Shown: positions 16,212 through 23,056 of the stretch, piece after piece
How the letters are laid out: the number at the start of each line of letters is the position of its first letter
Position numbering within the stretch: position 1 is the first letter of the stretch
Source of the DNA: a virus
Reading direction: 5' to 3' (one strand)
Length of the DNA: 24,861 nt
Virus record (IMG/VR): IMGVR_UViG_3300007960_010139
Coordinates: 1-24,861 of that record
Notes under the pieces: generated by a model
Database searches by the model: none
Told to the model about the DNA's origin: nothing
What the model saw: only the letters and a program-made list of their open reading frames with translations
Position numbers and translations under genes: made by a program

Positions 16212-16604
16212 CTAGAAATCTAGATCACCGTCTTCATTGCTCGCGGCAGAACCAGAACCACCCCCACTATTGCGAGAACTAAGGAACTGAACCTTGTCTG
16301 CGTTTATCTCAGCGGAGATACGCTCAACGTCATCCTTCCCGGTGTACTTTCGGTAGCGCATTTCGCCAGTAACCAAAACGAGAGATCCCTTATTGAGATA
16401 CTTTGCGCAGTTCTCTCCTTGTGGACCCCAAACTTGAACCGAATGCCACTGGGTATCTTCCTTGTCTTGACCGTCTCTAGTCTTGTAACGCCTGGAGGTT
16501 GCCACCGGGAAAGACGTAACCGTCCTCTCCCCGTCTCCAATCGAACGCTGCTCTGGGTCTCGGCCAAGATTTCCAACTATTGTAATGCTATTAAAGCTCG
16601 ACAT
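16212..16604 (-). CDS. ssb: Single-stranded DNA-binding protein
   Basis: Coats single-stranded DNA during replication and recombination. This 130-residue protein opens with the OB-fold signature FNSITIVGNLGRDPEQRS and contains WHSVQVWGPQGENCAKYLNKG and LVTGEMRYRKYTGKD. A flexible Gly/Ser linker leads to an acidic tip, DGDLDF, the bacterial SSB-type tail that recruits partner proteins. AGGAGATAGAT precedes the ATG. It follows the Sak4-like gene by about 20 bases and is followed by a strong terminator, so it is the last gene of a recombination operon. Confidence 0.96.
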   Translation of the reverse strand: MSSFNSITIVGNLGRDPEQRSIGDGERTVTSFPVATSRRYKTRDGQDKEDTQWHSVQVWGPQGENCAKYLNKGSLVLVTGEMRYRKYTGKDDVERISAEINADKVQFLSSRNSGGGSGSAASNEDGDLDF

Positions 16605-16625
16605 ATCTATCTCCTATCAATCTCC

Positions 16626-17600
16626 CTAATTGGAGTCTTTGTCCTCGCCATTTCCGCGAGGATTTTCTTTCATTTTGTTAGCCAATGTTCTGGCCTGAGA
16701 TATCGTGATTTGACCATCAATTTCACCAAGGAATAGTGAAATTGCCTTCTTGATATCATTATAGCCACACTCCTTTGCAAAGGCAACCAGCTTGTTCTTA
16801 CCTGCTTTGCTCAAGGGCTTTTCTCCTTCCGGCTGAACTTCCCCGTTATCTCCAGATACGACTGGCTGTTCACGTTTAACTTCAGGTGAGTCTATCCCGC
16901 CCTCTAGCCAATTCTTGATAAGATTCCCGGTTTCATTTGTAATTAGATATGACTGATCGGGAGGGAAAAGAGACGTGCGGTCTTTCGTGGAGATAGCCGT
17001 ATGTGTCTTTTGATCGATGTCAAAAACGATCGTGAACTCATACTCCAAGCCCTCCCTTTGCACCGGAGCCAAGCCAACCTTTTTAGGCATCTTCTTGCCA
17101 CGCTCATTCTCTTCAATAACATACTCCTGCTTGCTTCTCATGGTGGCGATTATATGACATGAGCTTTGCAACATGCAGTCGACAAGAGAGTTGTGCTTGG
17201 GAGTAATCTGCCGCCACGCCGTGAAAGAATTTGTTCCTCTGTCCGCAATCTTGCCTTGCTGATCCAACAACCCACCACTGCCAGCCCAGGCATGAGAAAG
17301 GGAATCAATGATGATCACATCGAAATCATTTTCTTCGGCAGCTTTTATCACGTCAATAAACTTAGACGGATCAAAGGGAGGCTCGATAGAAACCACAAAA
17401 TAATCGGGAATGCCCGGCTTCCCAGCCTCCATCTCTCCTGAATGATTTTCTGTATCAATCAAGAGAATCTTCTGTCCTAGTGCGCTAGCCAGCCGCAGTG
17501 AACTATGCGTCTTTCCAGAGCCCGCAGGGCCACACATCGCAATTCTGGCTTTCGCTCTCTTTCTCTCTGCCCTTGCTGGGTTAAATTGTATATTCGCCAA
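16626..17600 (-). CDS. Sak4-like RecA-fold ATPase (AAA_24 family)
   Basis: This 324-residue ATPase belongs to the RecA-like phage group that includes the single-strand annealing partner Sak4. Walker A is GPAGSGKT at 24-31 and Walker B is DVIIIDSLSHA with Asp99. A characteristic IIATMRSKQEYV strand follows. The last 90 residues are a hydrophilic linker and a small helical domain (LSKAGKNKLVAFAKECG). TTG is the start codon, with AAAGGA eight bases upstream and the previous stop within it. It lies between a Cas4-like exonuclease and ssb, the partners expected of Sak4, which is reported to need SSB for annealing. Confidence 0.85.
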   Translation of the reverse strand: MANIQFNPARAERKRAKARIAMCGPAGSGKTHSSLRLASALGQKILLIDTENHSGEMEAGKPGIPDYFVVSIEPPFDPSKFIDVIKAAEENDFDVIIIDSLSHAWAGSGGLLDQQGKIADRGTNSFTAWRQITPKHNSLVDCMLQSSCHIIATMRSKQEYVIEENERGKKMPKKVGLAPVQREGLEYEFTIVFDIDQKTHTAISTKDRTSLFPPDQSYLITNETGNLIKNWLEGGIDSPEVKREQPVVSGDNGEVQPEGEKPLSKAGKNKLVAFAKECGYNDIKKAISLFLGEIDGQITISQARTLANKMKENPRGNGEDKDSN

Positions 17601-17604
17601 TTTA

Positions 17605-18717
17605 TTATCCTTTCATCCGCTTGGTGTTAATGGTCTGTATTGGCTGAAACTTAGTTGCCGCCTCTAGAATTGATTCCGGTATTAAGGAGTTGTCTACTGT
17701 TTTTTTATTGAAACTTCTAAGGCTAAACTTCATGTCTCCACACTTACCTGATTTTATCTCAAGATCTGCAATGCGGGACAAAATCCGCCCCCGTAGATCT
17801 CTCGCATTTGACTTCAAAACTCTCTCCTCAGACTTGATCTTGTCCAGATCGTCAAGCATGGAATAAAGCTCATCAGTTTCTGGGATCTCTTTTTCCTCCG
17901 AATACGAAGAAAACTCCTCTACATATCCGGACCAGCACTCATCCGAATATCTGCAAAATCTACAGTGCCAATCATTAGATTCGTATGGCCTAGCTGGGAA
18001 TTCGTCTTCCGACTTACCTCGATATTCCTCCACAACTTCATGAAGAGAAATCACCTTTTTTACTACATCGCTATGATAAGTTTCTCTTCCGCTCCAGGTG
18101 TTATAGGCCACTGCGGTATCCGTCGCCTTGTCGTAAGTTACATTTATCTGCCTGTACTCAGATGTGTTCTTGTTCTTAACAATCAGAACCGCACTCTCAA
18201 GTTCAATCCCTGCATTCTCTAACCCGACAATATAGCAACAACATTGGCCGATGTAGCCTTCCGGAGCCTCGTTGTTCAAGTTATCGAAGGCAAATTGACC
18301 TAGGCCCTTATGCTCGAATAATAGAGAAATCTCGTCGGTGAGAATAAGTCCGTCGATGTGGCCGTGCAAGGTGCTGAATTTCACATCCCTCTCGCAGGAT
18401 TCGCACCGCCAGCTGCCTTCGGGTGCGCCATTTACCTCGGCAATATCAAGACCGAGTTGATTATGAGTTACCTTGTAGTCAGTCTTTTCTAGCCATCTAA
18501 TCGTAATGTCTTCGTGGACATTGCCGTCTTCAAATAGCAAAGCCATTCTTCCCGAATGGGGCTTTGCATCGTACCCTCTTGCCGCATAAGTAAGAGCCCT
18601 CGGGCACGAACCGGAGTTCGATACCCTAGGTCTATATATTGAATTAGTATCCTCTTCCGCCTTCTCGATACGAGCAATATTTGGCAATATTGCATCAAGT
18701 CTCGGTATAATTTCCAT
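17605..18717 (-). CDS. Cas4/RecB-like PD-(D/E)XK exonuclease with iron-sulfur cluster
   Basis: Likely resects DNA ends to give single strands for annealing. In this 370-residue protein the four cluster cysteines are Cys38 (SGSCPRALTYA), Cys252, Cys255 and Cys261 (HCRFCRYSDEC), the split arrangement of Cas4 and AddB nucleases. The catalytic set is Asp122 (GHIDGLI), Glu135 and Lys137 (LLFEHKG), and Gln158 with the following Tyr (QCCCY). CESC at 105-108 is an additional pair. AGAGG precedes the ATG. It is the first gene of the operon with the Sak4-like gene and ssb. No CRISPR array or other cas gene is present, so this is a recombination enzyme. Confidence 0.87.
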   Translation of the reverse strand: MEIIPRLDAILPNIARIEKAEEDTNSIYRPRVSNSGSCPRALTYAARGYDAKPHSGRMALLFEDGNVHEDITIRWLEKTDYKVTHNQLGLDIAEVNGAPEGSWRCESCERDVKFSTLHGHIDGLILTDEISLLFEHKGLGQFAFDNLNNEAPEGYIGQCCCYIVGLENAGIELESAVLIVKNKNTSEYRQINVTYDKATDTAVAYNTWSGRETYHSDVVKKVISLHEVVEEYRGKSEDEFPARPYESNDWHCRFCRYSDECWSGYVEEFSSYSEEKEIPETDELYSMLDDLDKIKSEERVLKSNARDLRGRILSRIADLEIKSGKCGDMKFSLRSFNKKTVDNSLIPESILEAATKFQPIQTINTKRMKG

Positions 18718-18760
18718 TACAAACCTCTAGTCGTTGTGCTTTTATTTATTAGGTGTTATG

Positions 18761-18766
18761 TATAAT
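18761..18766 (+). promoter_or_regulatory. Putative -10 element for the membrane/HTH gene pair
   Basis: An exact TATAAT lies 35 bases ahead of the plus-strand ATG at 18802, in the 84-base AT-rich region between divergent genes. No good -35 is seen at 16-18 bases, so an activator or weak constitutive use is possible. Confidence 0.4.
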
Positions 18767-18801
18767 TAGGAGTTTAATATTTTCAGTGAAAGGAGATTTT
18801 G

Positions 18802-19008
18802 ATGGATTGGGGTATTTTTTTTCTAGGATTTATAACGGGAATCGGTTCCATAGGCTTCCTTGTCTTAGTCTTCGCAATGGTCTTCGCTGTTCGGGGGCAT
18901 CGAGCACAGCAAGAAATCGCAAGGAACACCGCCGCAGCTTTTCAAGACATTGTGGCTAAGGCGGGCACGGCGGCAATGATGGATAGAGAAGGAGGGAATC
19001 GACACTGA
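18802..19008 (+). CDS. Small single-pass membrane protein of unknown function
   Basis: The 68-residue product begins with a hydrophobic helix (about 3-29, WGIFFLGFITGIGSIGFLVL then VFAMVFAV), followed by a soluble tail that looks like a helix (HRAQQEIARNTAAAFQDIVA). No signal cleavage site is evident, so it should stay in the inner membrane with the tail probably cytoplasmic (inference). The ATG at 18802 follows AAGGAG by six bases. Its stop overlaps the next start (TGATG), coupling it to the HTH-like protein. Holin-like, superinfection-exclusion or signalling roles are all possible, and none is shown. Confidence 0.7.
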   Translation: MDWGIFFLGFITGIGSIGFLVLVFAMVFAVRGHRAQQEIARNTAAAFQDIVAKAGTAAMMDREGGNRH

Positions 19009-19694
19009 TGGACAACCAGCACTTGAAGTTTTTCGATGGCGTCTCATATCTCGACCGCGTAATCAATCCGGTTGAAGTCAAAAACTCCCTTCAGACTGCC
19101 ACTGTAGAAACAATCGCAGAAGCCTTCAAGCAAGTCAGAGATGTTTTTCAAGGATCTTGGATGTCCATGGCTGTTTGCGTCGGCCTTGCCCAAGAAAAAG
19201 CCGGTCCAGGCGAGGCAGTCACCGATGATCTTGCTAAGCTCTTTGAAATGCATAAGAGTCGTATCTCCAGGCTCGGGAAAATTTATCGTGAAATTCTGCT
19301 GCCCCGCTTCGAGCAGCTTGGGCAAGATGCGCGATTCTATATTAAAGAAATATCATTCTATGAAGCTGCTGCCGATGCGGCTTCCAGAACAGGCGAGCCA
19401 GCAATAAAGCTTCTCGAAATTGCAGAAGAGAATAAAATCAATAACCCCAAATATTCTGTTCGTAAGTTTCGCGATGACATAAAGCTCGAAAACTCTAGCA
19501 AGTATGAAAAGGGTGCAATGTCGTTAGCCCTAGACTTCGCTAACTCACTGTCCGAAATTGCCACCACTCCAGATGATGTTATCGCGACCTTCATAGAAAA
19601 TGCAGTTAATGCAGAGGGCTGGATTGAAATAGCGCAAAGAATAAAAATTATTAGCGAACACATAGAGTCCAAATTCAATTCATCGAAAACTTAG
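19008..19694 (+). CDS. Unknown 228-residue protein with a possible HTH
   Basis: No family is recognised. Residues 72-95 (TDDLAKLFEMHKSRISRLGK) look like a helix-turn-helix of the ParB/KorB kind, followed by a helical stretch and a basic segment (YSVRKFRDDIKL, 149-160). The rest appears helical. It is translationally coupled to the membrane protein before it and ends 4 bases inside the convergent XRE repressor gene. The pair could connect a membrane event to DNA binding, but this rests on context alone. Confidence 0.65.
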   Translation: MDNQHLKFFDGVSYLDRVINPVEVKNSLQTATVETIAEAFKQVRDVFQGSWMSMAVCVGLAQEKAGPGEAVTDDLAKLFEMHKSRISRLGKIYREILLPRFEQLGQDARFYIKEISFYEAAADAASRTGEPAIKLLEIAEENKINNPKYSVRKFRDDIKLENSSKYEKGAMSLALDFANSLSEIATTPDDVIATFIENAVNAEGWIEIAQRIKIISEHIESKFNSSKT

Positions 19695-19975
19695 ACCTTC
19701 CCTCTGATGCTATTAATTATAGCAGGGTCGCTTACTATTGCTTTTATAACATCAGTCGCAACCTTGCCCGCTTTTGCGAGAAGCCAATCAGAATCAACTT
19801 CTAAAGCTGAAGATATTGAATTTATAAACTCTTCACTCGGGGGTGGTAGCAACCCTCTCTCTAGCTTGGATAGATAGGCGGGGCTTATCTCTGCCATGCG
19901 TGCAAGCTTGCGCAGGGAAACCCCAGTCTCCTTGCGCGACCTGCGAATCGCCTCGCCAAAACTTTCTTCTGCCAA
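19691..19975 (-). CDS. XRE-family transcriptional regulator (Cro/CI-like)
   Basis: A 94-residue repressor with an HTH across about 10-62: EAIRRSRKETGVSLRKLARM, then ISPAYLSKLERG, the standard XRE recognition helix and turn. The C-terminal tail is helical and may dimerise. I chose TTG at 19975 because AAAGGAG lies eight bases before it. A TTG at 20014 adds 13 residues without a comparable site. A promoter-like TTGATC-17-TATCGT sits upstream. It faces the membrane/HTH pair head to tail (4-base overlap) and is divergent from the plus-strand block at 20077, so it may control that block and itself. No toxin partner or CI-type peptidase domain is present. Confidence 0.82.
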   Translation of the reverse strand: MAEESFGEAIRRSRKETGVSLRKLARMAEISPAYLSKLERGLLPPPSEEFINSISSALEVDSDWLLAKAGKVATDVIKAIVSDPAIINSIRGKV

Positions 19976-20017
19976 ATTTAACTCTCCTTTCGGGCCGCTT
20001 GACGACCGTTTCAAATA

Positions 20018-20056
20018 ACGATACAGGGTCTTGCTGGAGCGATCAATAGTGGTCGC
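20018..20056 (-). promoter_or_regulatory. Promoter and operator-like region of the XRE gene
   Basis: On the minus strand TTGATC (20046-20041) and TATCGT (20023-20018) are spaced by 17 bases. An imperfect palindrome GCGATCAATAGTGGTCGC (20039-20056) overlaps the -35 and would suit a dimeric XRE protein. The same gap holds the ribosome site of the plus-strand gene at 20077, so one bound repressor could affect both directions. Confidence 0.45.
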
Positions 20057-20076
20057 AAGCGAGGAGGTGCGGAGAG

Positions 20077-20607
20077 TTGGTCTACGAAATTACTGCAGCG
20101 GCAGACACCGAGATTCGGCGCAAGGCCGCAGAGCGCCAAGCAAACAAGGATGCGCATCAAATCCAAAGTAAGAGATTTGATCCCCGCAGGTCGGATCTAG
20201 AGATCCACATAGAAGGAATGAGGGCCGAATATGCCTGCTCTCAGGTCTTAAATGCCAACCTGGAGTGGGCAATTACTCTCGGCGGCGACAACAATACTGG
20301 CGACCTAACACTCATCGATGGGCGATCCGTTTCCGTGAAATTCCGCAGAGTCAAAGGTTGGGATTTTGCCCTGCAATCTTCGAGTCCTAACGAATTTAAA
20401 GAAGATATAGGAATACTCACATACCCAAGCCCAACTCATTTTCGAGCAATTAAAATTCACGGCTGGGCAACAAGGGATGAGTTCCTGAATAATTATCATA
20501 TCGCCAATTACGGATATGGCGATAGAGCAGCACTGGCCCCTGATTATTTTAAACCAATCTACGAACTTATAAAAGAACTTAAGTACACAAATGCTTCAGT
20601 ACTTTAA
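20077..20607 (+). CDS. PD-(D/E)XK-like nuclease family protein
   Basis: A 176-residue protein whose centre resembles a phage endonuclease-like family: Glu51 (EGMRAEYACS), then LGGDNNTGDLTLIDGRSVSV with Asp76, then Lys88 (VKFRR). These could form a PD-(D/E)XK site, although Ser replaces the usual acid two residues before the lysine, so activity is uncertain. The N-terminal 45 residues are charged and helical. The TTG start is supported by AGGAGG nine bases upstream. It leads the plus-strand block and faces the XRE repressor gene. Confidence 0.62.
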   Translation: MVYEITAAADTEIRRKAAERQANKDAHQIQSKRFDPRRSDLEIHIEGMRAEYACSQVLNANLEWAITLGGDNNTGDLTLIDGRSVSVKFRRVKGWDFALQSSSPNEFKEDIGILTYPSPTHFRAIKIHGWATRDEFLNNYHIANYGYGDRAALAPDYFKPIYELIKELKYTNASVL

Positions 20608-20628
20608 GCTTATAATATGGTGGATATT

Positions 20629-20922
20629 ATGGAACAGAATGCCAAGACGATTGAGATGAGAGATCTTGGACTTGCTATGTCATTAGCTATTGAACTGTCC
20701 GAATTAACAAATGGCAACTTTGGTATAATACCAATTTCAGAATCAGGCAAGCAGAAGCTATACCACATTATCTCCAATTATAAAAATGATTGTGAGGGAA
20801 ATATTAACCATTATAAAATAATAACAAGCGAGCCAAGAGAAATAAGACCAATCCTATTGCTTCTCAATAGAGAAATACAGGCAATTAGATCTTCTCTCCC
20901 AGAAAAGAGGGCACAGCCGTGA
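20629..20922 (+). CDS. Small protein of unknown function
   Basis: This protein has 97 residues from the ATG at 20629, which has GGTGGAT just upstream; an ATG at 20617 would add four residues. It looks helical (RDLGLAMSLAIELSELTNG near the start) and ends with a basic tail. No domain is recognised. Its stop overlaps the GTG start of the next gene (GTGA), suggesting coupled translation. Confidence 0.55.
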   Translation: MEQNAKTIEMRDLGLAMSLAIELSELTNGNFGIIPISESGKQKLYHIISNYKNDCEGNINHYKIITSEPREIRPILLLLNREIQAIRSSLPEKRAQP

Positions 20923-21275
20923 TCTCCCCAGAGAAAATAATGGAGAATATGGATGGAGGCGACGCGAGTAATGTTATCCCTACGAATAAGTCTCTCCAGG
21001 CTGAGCACTATATGATCCACGAAATGCTGGTTTTATCATTGTTCGATCTTATGTCTAAGGATATCGAAGAGAGAAATGAAGCAATACGTTGGTTTCAATC
21101 GGAGGAAGAAGATTACTTTTTCAGCTTTAGAAACCTAGCCCAAGTAATTGGCACCACTCCAGAAAAAATACGAAAGCATTTTGTCATACCGGCCATGCTT
21201 GGCGACTATACTCCAATTAAAAAAATTCATAAATTTTCTAAGGTAGTTAAAAAAAGCCTACTATATCAAACATGA
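20919..21275 (+). CDS. Unknown protein, copy 3 of the paralogous helical domain
   Basis: This 118-residue protein starts with GTG, overlapping the previous stop. Residues 34-88 repeat the pattern of the genes at 11694 and 15586: LSLFDLM, ERNEAIRWFQSEEED, then FFSFRNLAQVIGTTPEKIRK. The conserved W[FL]...SF...G.....R positions match. The C-terminus is basic (KKIHKFSKVVKKSLL), which suggests nucleic-acid contact (inference). Its stop overlaps the start of the secreted nuclease (ATGA). Confidence 0.65.
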   Translation: MISPEKIMENMDGGDASNVIPTNKSLQAEHYMIHEMLVLSLFDLMSKDIEERNEAIRWFQSEEEDYFFSFRNLAQVIGTTPEKIRKHFVIPAMLGDYTPIKKIHKFSKVVKKSLLYQT

Positions 21276-21733
21276 CACATATATTAAAAGCAGCCACATT
21301 AACAATAATACTTTTAGCACATACATCTAATGCTGCCACAAAACTTGATCTAGAATCTTGTGCAAAGTTTACAGTAGAGGTTAAAAATATTACCGATGGA
21401 GATACGCTCGTCGGGAATATAGACCTAGGATTCTCTATCTCCCTGAAGGACGCAAAGATTCGCCTCTACGGAATCAACACCCCAGAGTCTCGCACTCGCA
21501 ATCTGCAAGAAAAAGAACTCGGCTTGGCAGCCAAAGCAAGACTCTCTGAACTGCTTGGCTCCGCTCGAAAAGTGCAGATATGCGTAGACCAGAATAATCC
21601 TCGCGGTAAGTTCGGAAGAATCCTAGCTATAATGCTGGCAGACTCTGTGAATGTAAATGAAATCCTAATATCAGAAGGACATGCGAGGCATTACTTTGGA
21701 GGCAAGAGAGAGCCCTGGTTCCCAACTCGATAA
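21272..21733 (+). CDS. Exported staphylococcal-type (thermonuclease-like) nuclease
   Basis: A 153-residue SNase-family nuclease. The N-terminus (MTHILKAATLTIILLAHTSNA) is a signal peptide with a likely cut near residue 21, so the enzyme should reach the periplasm or outside. The core shows TDGDTLVG (Asp42/Asp44), IRLYGINTPES (Arg64, Glu72) and GKFGRILA (Arg116), the arginine/glutamate/arginine set of staphylococcal nuclease. It may degrade host or competing phage DNA outside the cytoplasm, or scavenge nucleotides (inference). It is coupled by ATGA to the gene before it. Confidence 0.88.
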   Translation: MTHILKAATLTIILLAHTSNAATKLDLESCAKFTVEVKNITDGDTLVGNIDLGFSISLKDAKIRLYGINTPESRTRNLQEKELGLAAKARLSELLGSARKVQICVDQNNPRGKFGRILAIMLADSVNVNEILISEGHARHYFGGKREPWFPTR

Positions 21734-21735
21734 GC

Positions 21736-21764
21736 TTGACATACTGACAGGATATTTATATGCC
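21736..21764 (+). promoter_or_regulatory. Possible promoter before the small gene at 21776
   Basis: A perfect TTGACA (21736-21741) is followed after 17 bases by TATGCC, a weak -10. It sits in the 42-base gap after the nuclease gene. The strong -35 resembles the capsid promoter (TTGACATA in both), but the -10 is poor. Confidence 0.3.
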
Positions 21765-21775
21765 TACCCACAGCT

Positions 21776-22003
21776 ATGAATACCCTAAGTGGCAACTTAA
21801 CTAACAATATATTAGCTCTCGCAATCGAAAAAGCTTCCGAAGCTATTTCCTTAGAAGTCAACCTAAATGTCAGGGATGGCATTTATTCCGAAGAAGATGG
21901 ATCCAGAATTATAATGGGAGCGGCTATGTTCTTAGTTGCTCTGGGGGACCTGCTAAAAGAGAAGGGCACCAAGATAGATAACCCATTTTGGGATTTAAAC
22001 TAA
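21776..22003 (+). CDS. Small protein of unknown function
   Basis: A 75-residue, mostly helical protein (NNILALAIEKASEAISLEVN, then MGAAMFLVALGDLLKEKG). The ATG has no Shine-Dalgarno site. A 14-codon reading frame starting 16 bases earlier (21760) with AGGA before it overlaps this start and could couple translation. No family is recognised. Confidence 0.5.
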   Translation: MNTLSGNLTNNILALAIEKASEAISLEVNLNVRDGIYSEEDGSRIIMGAAMFLVALGDLLKEKGTKIDNPFWDLN

Positions 22004-22143
22004 AATACGAATAATCCCATTTCCAGAATGCGACATAGTAACAGCACAATCCCCGCTGACCCGGAAAGCCTCCTCTCATTTTTTCAAGTCTAGAATAATT
22101 CGCATTAATGACGCGATTATTTTAACGGCCATGCGATAGGTGA

Positions 22144-22149
22144 TATACT
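22144..22149 (+). promoter_or_regulatory. Extended -10 promoter element
   Basis: TGATATACT is a TGn extended -10 with TATACT at 22144-22149, and a weak TTTAAC lies 17 bases before it. Transcription would begin about 7 bases later, at the ATG of the next gene (22156), giving a leaderless mRNA. Confidence 0.4.
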
Positions 22150-22155
22150 GTATGT

Positions 22156-22359
22156 ATGGAACTATCCAAAAAAGAAAAAATACTCAGGCTGGTTGATGCA
22201 TGCAGAGACCTTGGCTGGGATATGGTAATACCAGACGTTGATCTACTAAAAGACGATGACGAGATCCCAGGGATGGTAATCGGAAACATGGAATATATCC
22301 AAAAAGTATTAGATGTTCTTCCGACCCCCGATGCGCCCACTAAAGAAACCATCCATTAA
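22156..22359 (+). CDS. Small acidic protein of unknown function
   Basis: A 67-residue acidic protein with a start helix (SKKEKILRLVDACRDLGW), an acidic centre (LLKDDDEIP) and GMVIGNMEYIQKVLDVL. No domain is recognised. No ribosome site precedes the ATG, which sits at the predicted transcription start. Coding status is probable because the frame lies in a strong promoter context and has typical phage composition. Confidence 0.5.
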   Translation: MELSKKEKILRLVDACRDLGWDMVIPDVDLLKDDDEIPGMVIGNMEYIQKVLDVLPTPDAPTKETIH

Positions 22360-22380
22360 TTCGAATATTCCAATTTAAGT

Positions 22381-22731
22381 ATGTCCATTACTCGTCGGGT
22401 TATTCAAGTAGCGAGAACTTCTAACCACAAGCAAAGAGTGGGGGCCATCCTCGCAAGGGGCTCTCGGATAATCTCCGTTGGAACCAATAGCTACAAAACG
22501 CACCCCAAAAGTAACTCACCCTATAAAACTACCCACGCCGAATTCTCGGCAATAAACAAAGCAAGCAGAGACCTTGCAGGGGCAACCATTTATGTAGTTA
22601 GGTTGCTGGCAACGGGTGAGCTGGGAATGGCAAAGCCTTGCCAAGACTGTAGGAGGTTCATAAAAAAAATGAACCTCAGAAAAATCGTATACTCAACCTC
22701 CTCAGGCTTTCAAGAAGAAATTCTGCCATAG
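22381..22731 (+). CDS. Cytidine/deoxycytidylate deaminase-family enzyme
   Basis: A 116-residue zinc-dependent deaminase. The zinc and catalytic residues are His52-Ala-Glu54 (THAEFSAI) and Cys87-x2-Cys90 (KPCQDCRRFI), the HAE and PCxxC signature of this superfamily. IYVVRLL between them is the usual strand. It is short, and nearest in pattern to phage deaminases that convert dCMP to dUMP or act on free cytidine; the substrate cannot be told. It would feed dTTP synthesis together with the ribonucleotide reductase. The ATG has no strong ribosome site. Confidence 0.85.
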   Translation: MSITRRVIQVARTSNHKQRVGAILARGSRIISVGTNSYKTHPKSNSPYKTTHAEFSAINKASRDLAGATIYVVRLLATGELGMAKPCQDCRRFIKKMNLRKIVYSTSSGFQEEILP

Positions 22732-22738
22732 GCGCAAC

Positions 22739-23047
22739 CTAGGGATCGCTTCCGTGATCAGGGCGCGGTAGCCGATCCAAGATCTGATCGATCTTGTCGC
22801 CGTTCCTGCGAACACTCTCATCGATGTTTCGCACCCTCTCCTTTACAACCTCGACATCACGCTGGATCTCCATCTGGCGAGTCGCGGTTATGTCCTGAAC
22901 CTCCTCCGCAGCATATATCCTGCCCGTATTGGCAGCTACACGCTCATCAACGCGAGCGATCTCCACCAATCCACTGGCCCCAGCGCCAACACCAGCAATC
23001 GCCATGCTCCCAAGAACACCTAAAATTAAATTACTATAGTTATCCAT
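22739..23047 (-). CDS. Membrane-anchored coiled-coil protein, possible lysis-related
   Basis: A 102-residue protein with one membrane helix (about 5-27, SNLILGVLGSMAIAGVGAGA) and a charged, coiled-coil-like remainder (VDERVAANTGRIYAAEEVQD, then VVKERVRNIDESVRRNGDKI). The layout resembles some holin or spanin-type phage proteins, but no lysis enzyme is present nearby and the match is only of shape. AGGGGA precedes the ATG. It lies 9 bases after the glycosyltransferase-like gene and is probably in the same operon. Confidence 0.65.
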   Translation of the reverse strand: MDNYSNLILGVLGSMAIAGVGAGASGLVEIARVDERVAANTGRIYAAEEVQDITATRQMEIQRDVEVVKERVRNIDESVRRNGDKIDQILDRLPRPDHGSDP

Positions 23048-23056
23048 ATGCTTCCC

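Noticed and set aside
17605-18717. Cas4-like gene as a sign of a CRISPR system
   Set aside because: No repeat-spacer array or other cas gene is present; the Sak4 and ssb neighbours indicate recombination.
19691-20014. XRE gene as an antitoxin of a toxin-antitoxin pair
   Set aside because: Neither neighbour has a toxin motif and the gene is convergent or divergent to both.
22087-22120. Imperfect AATAATTCGC / GCGATTATT inverted repeat as a terminator
   Set aside because: The stem is short with a bulge and only four T's follow; too weak to call.
22004-22155. Search for a tRNA or small RNA in the 152-base gap
   Set aside because: No cloverleaf, CCA end or clear stem-loop with T-run was seen.
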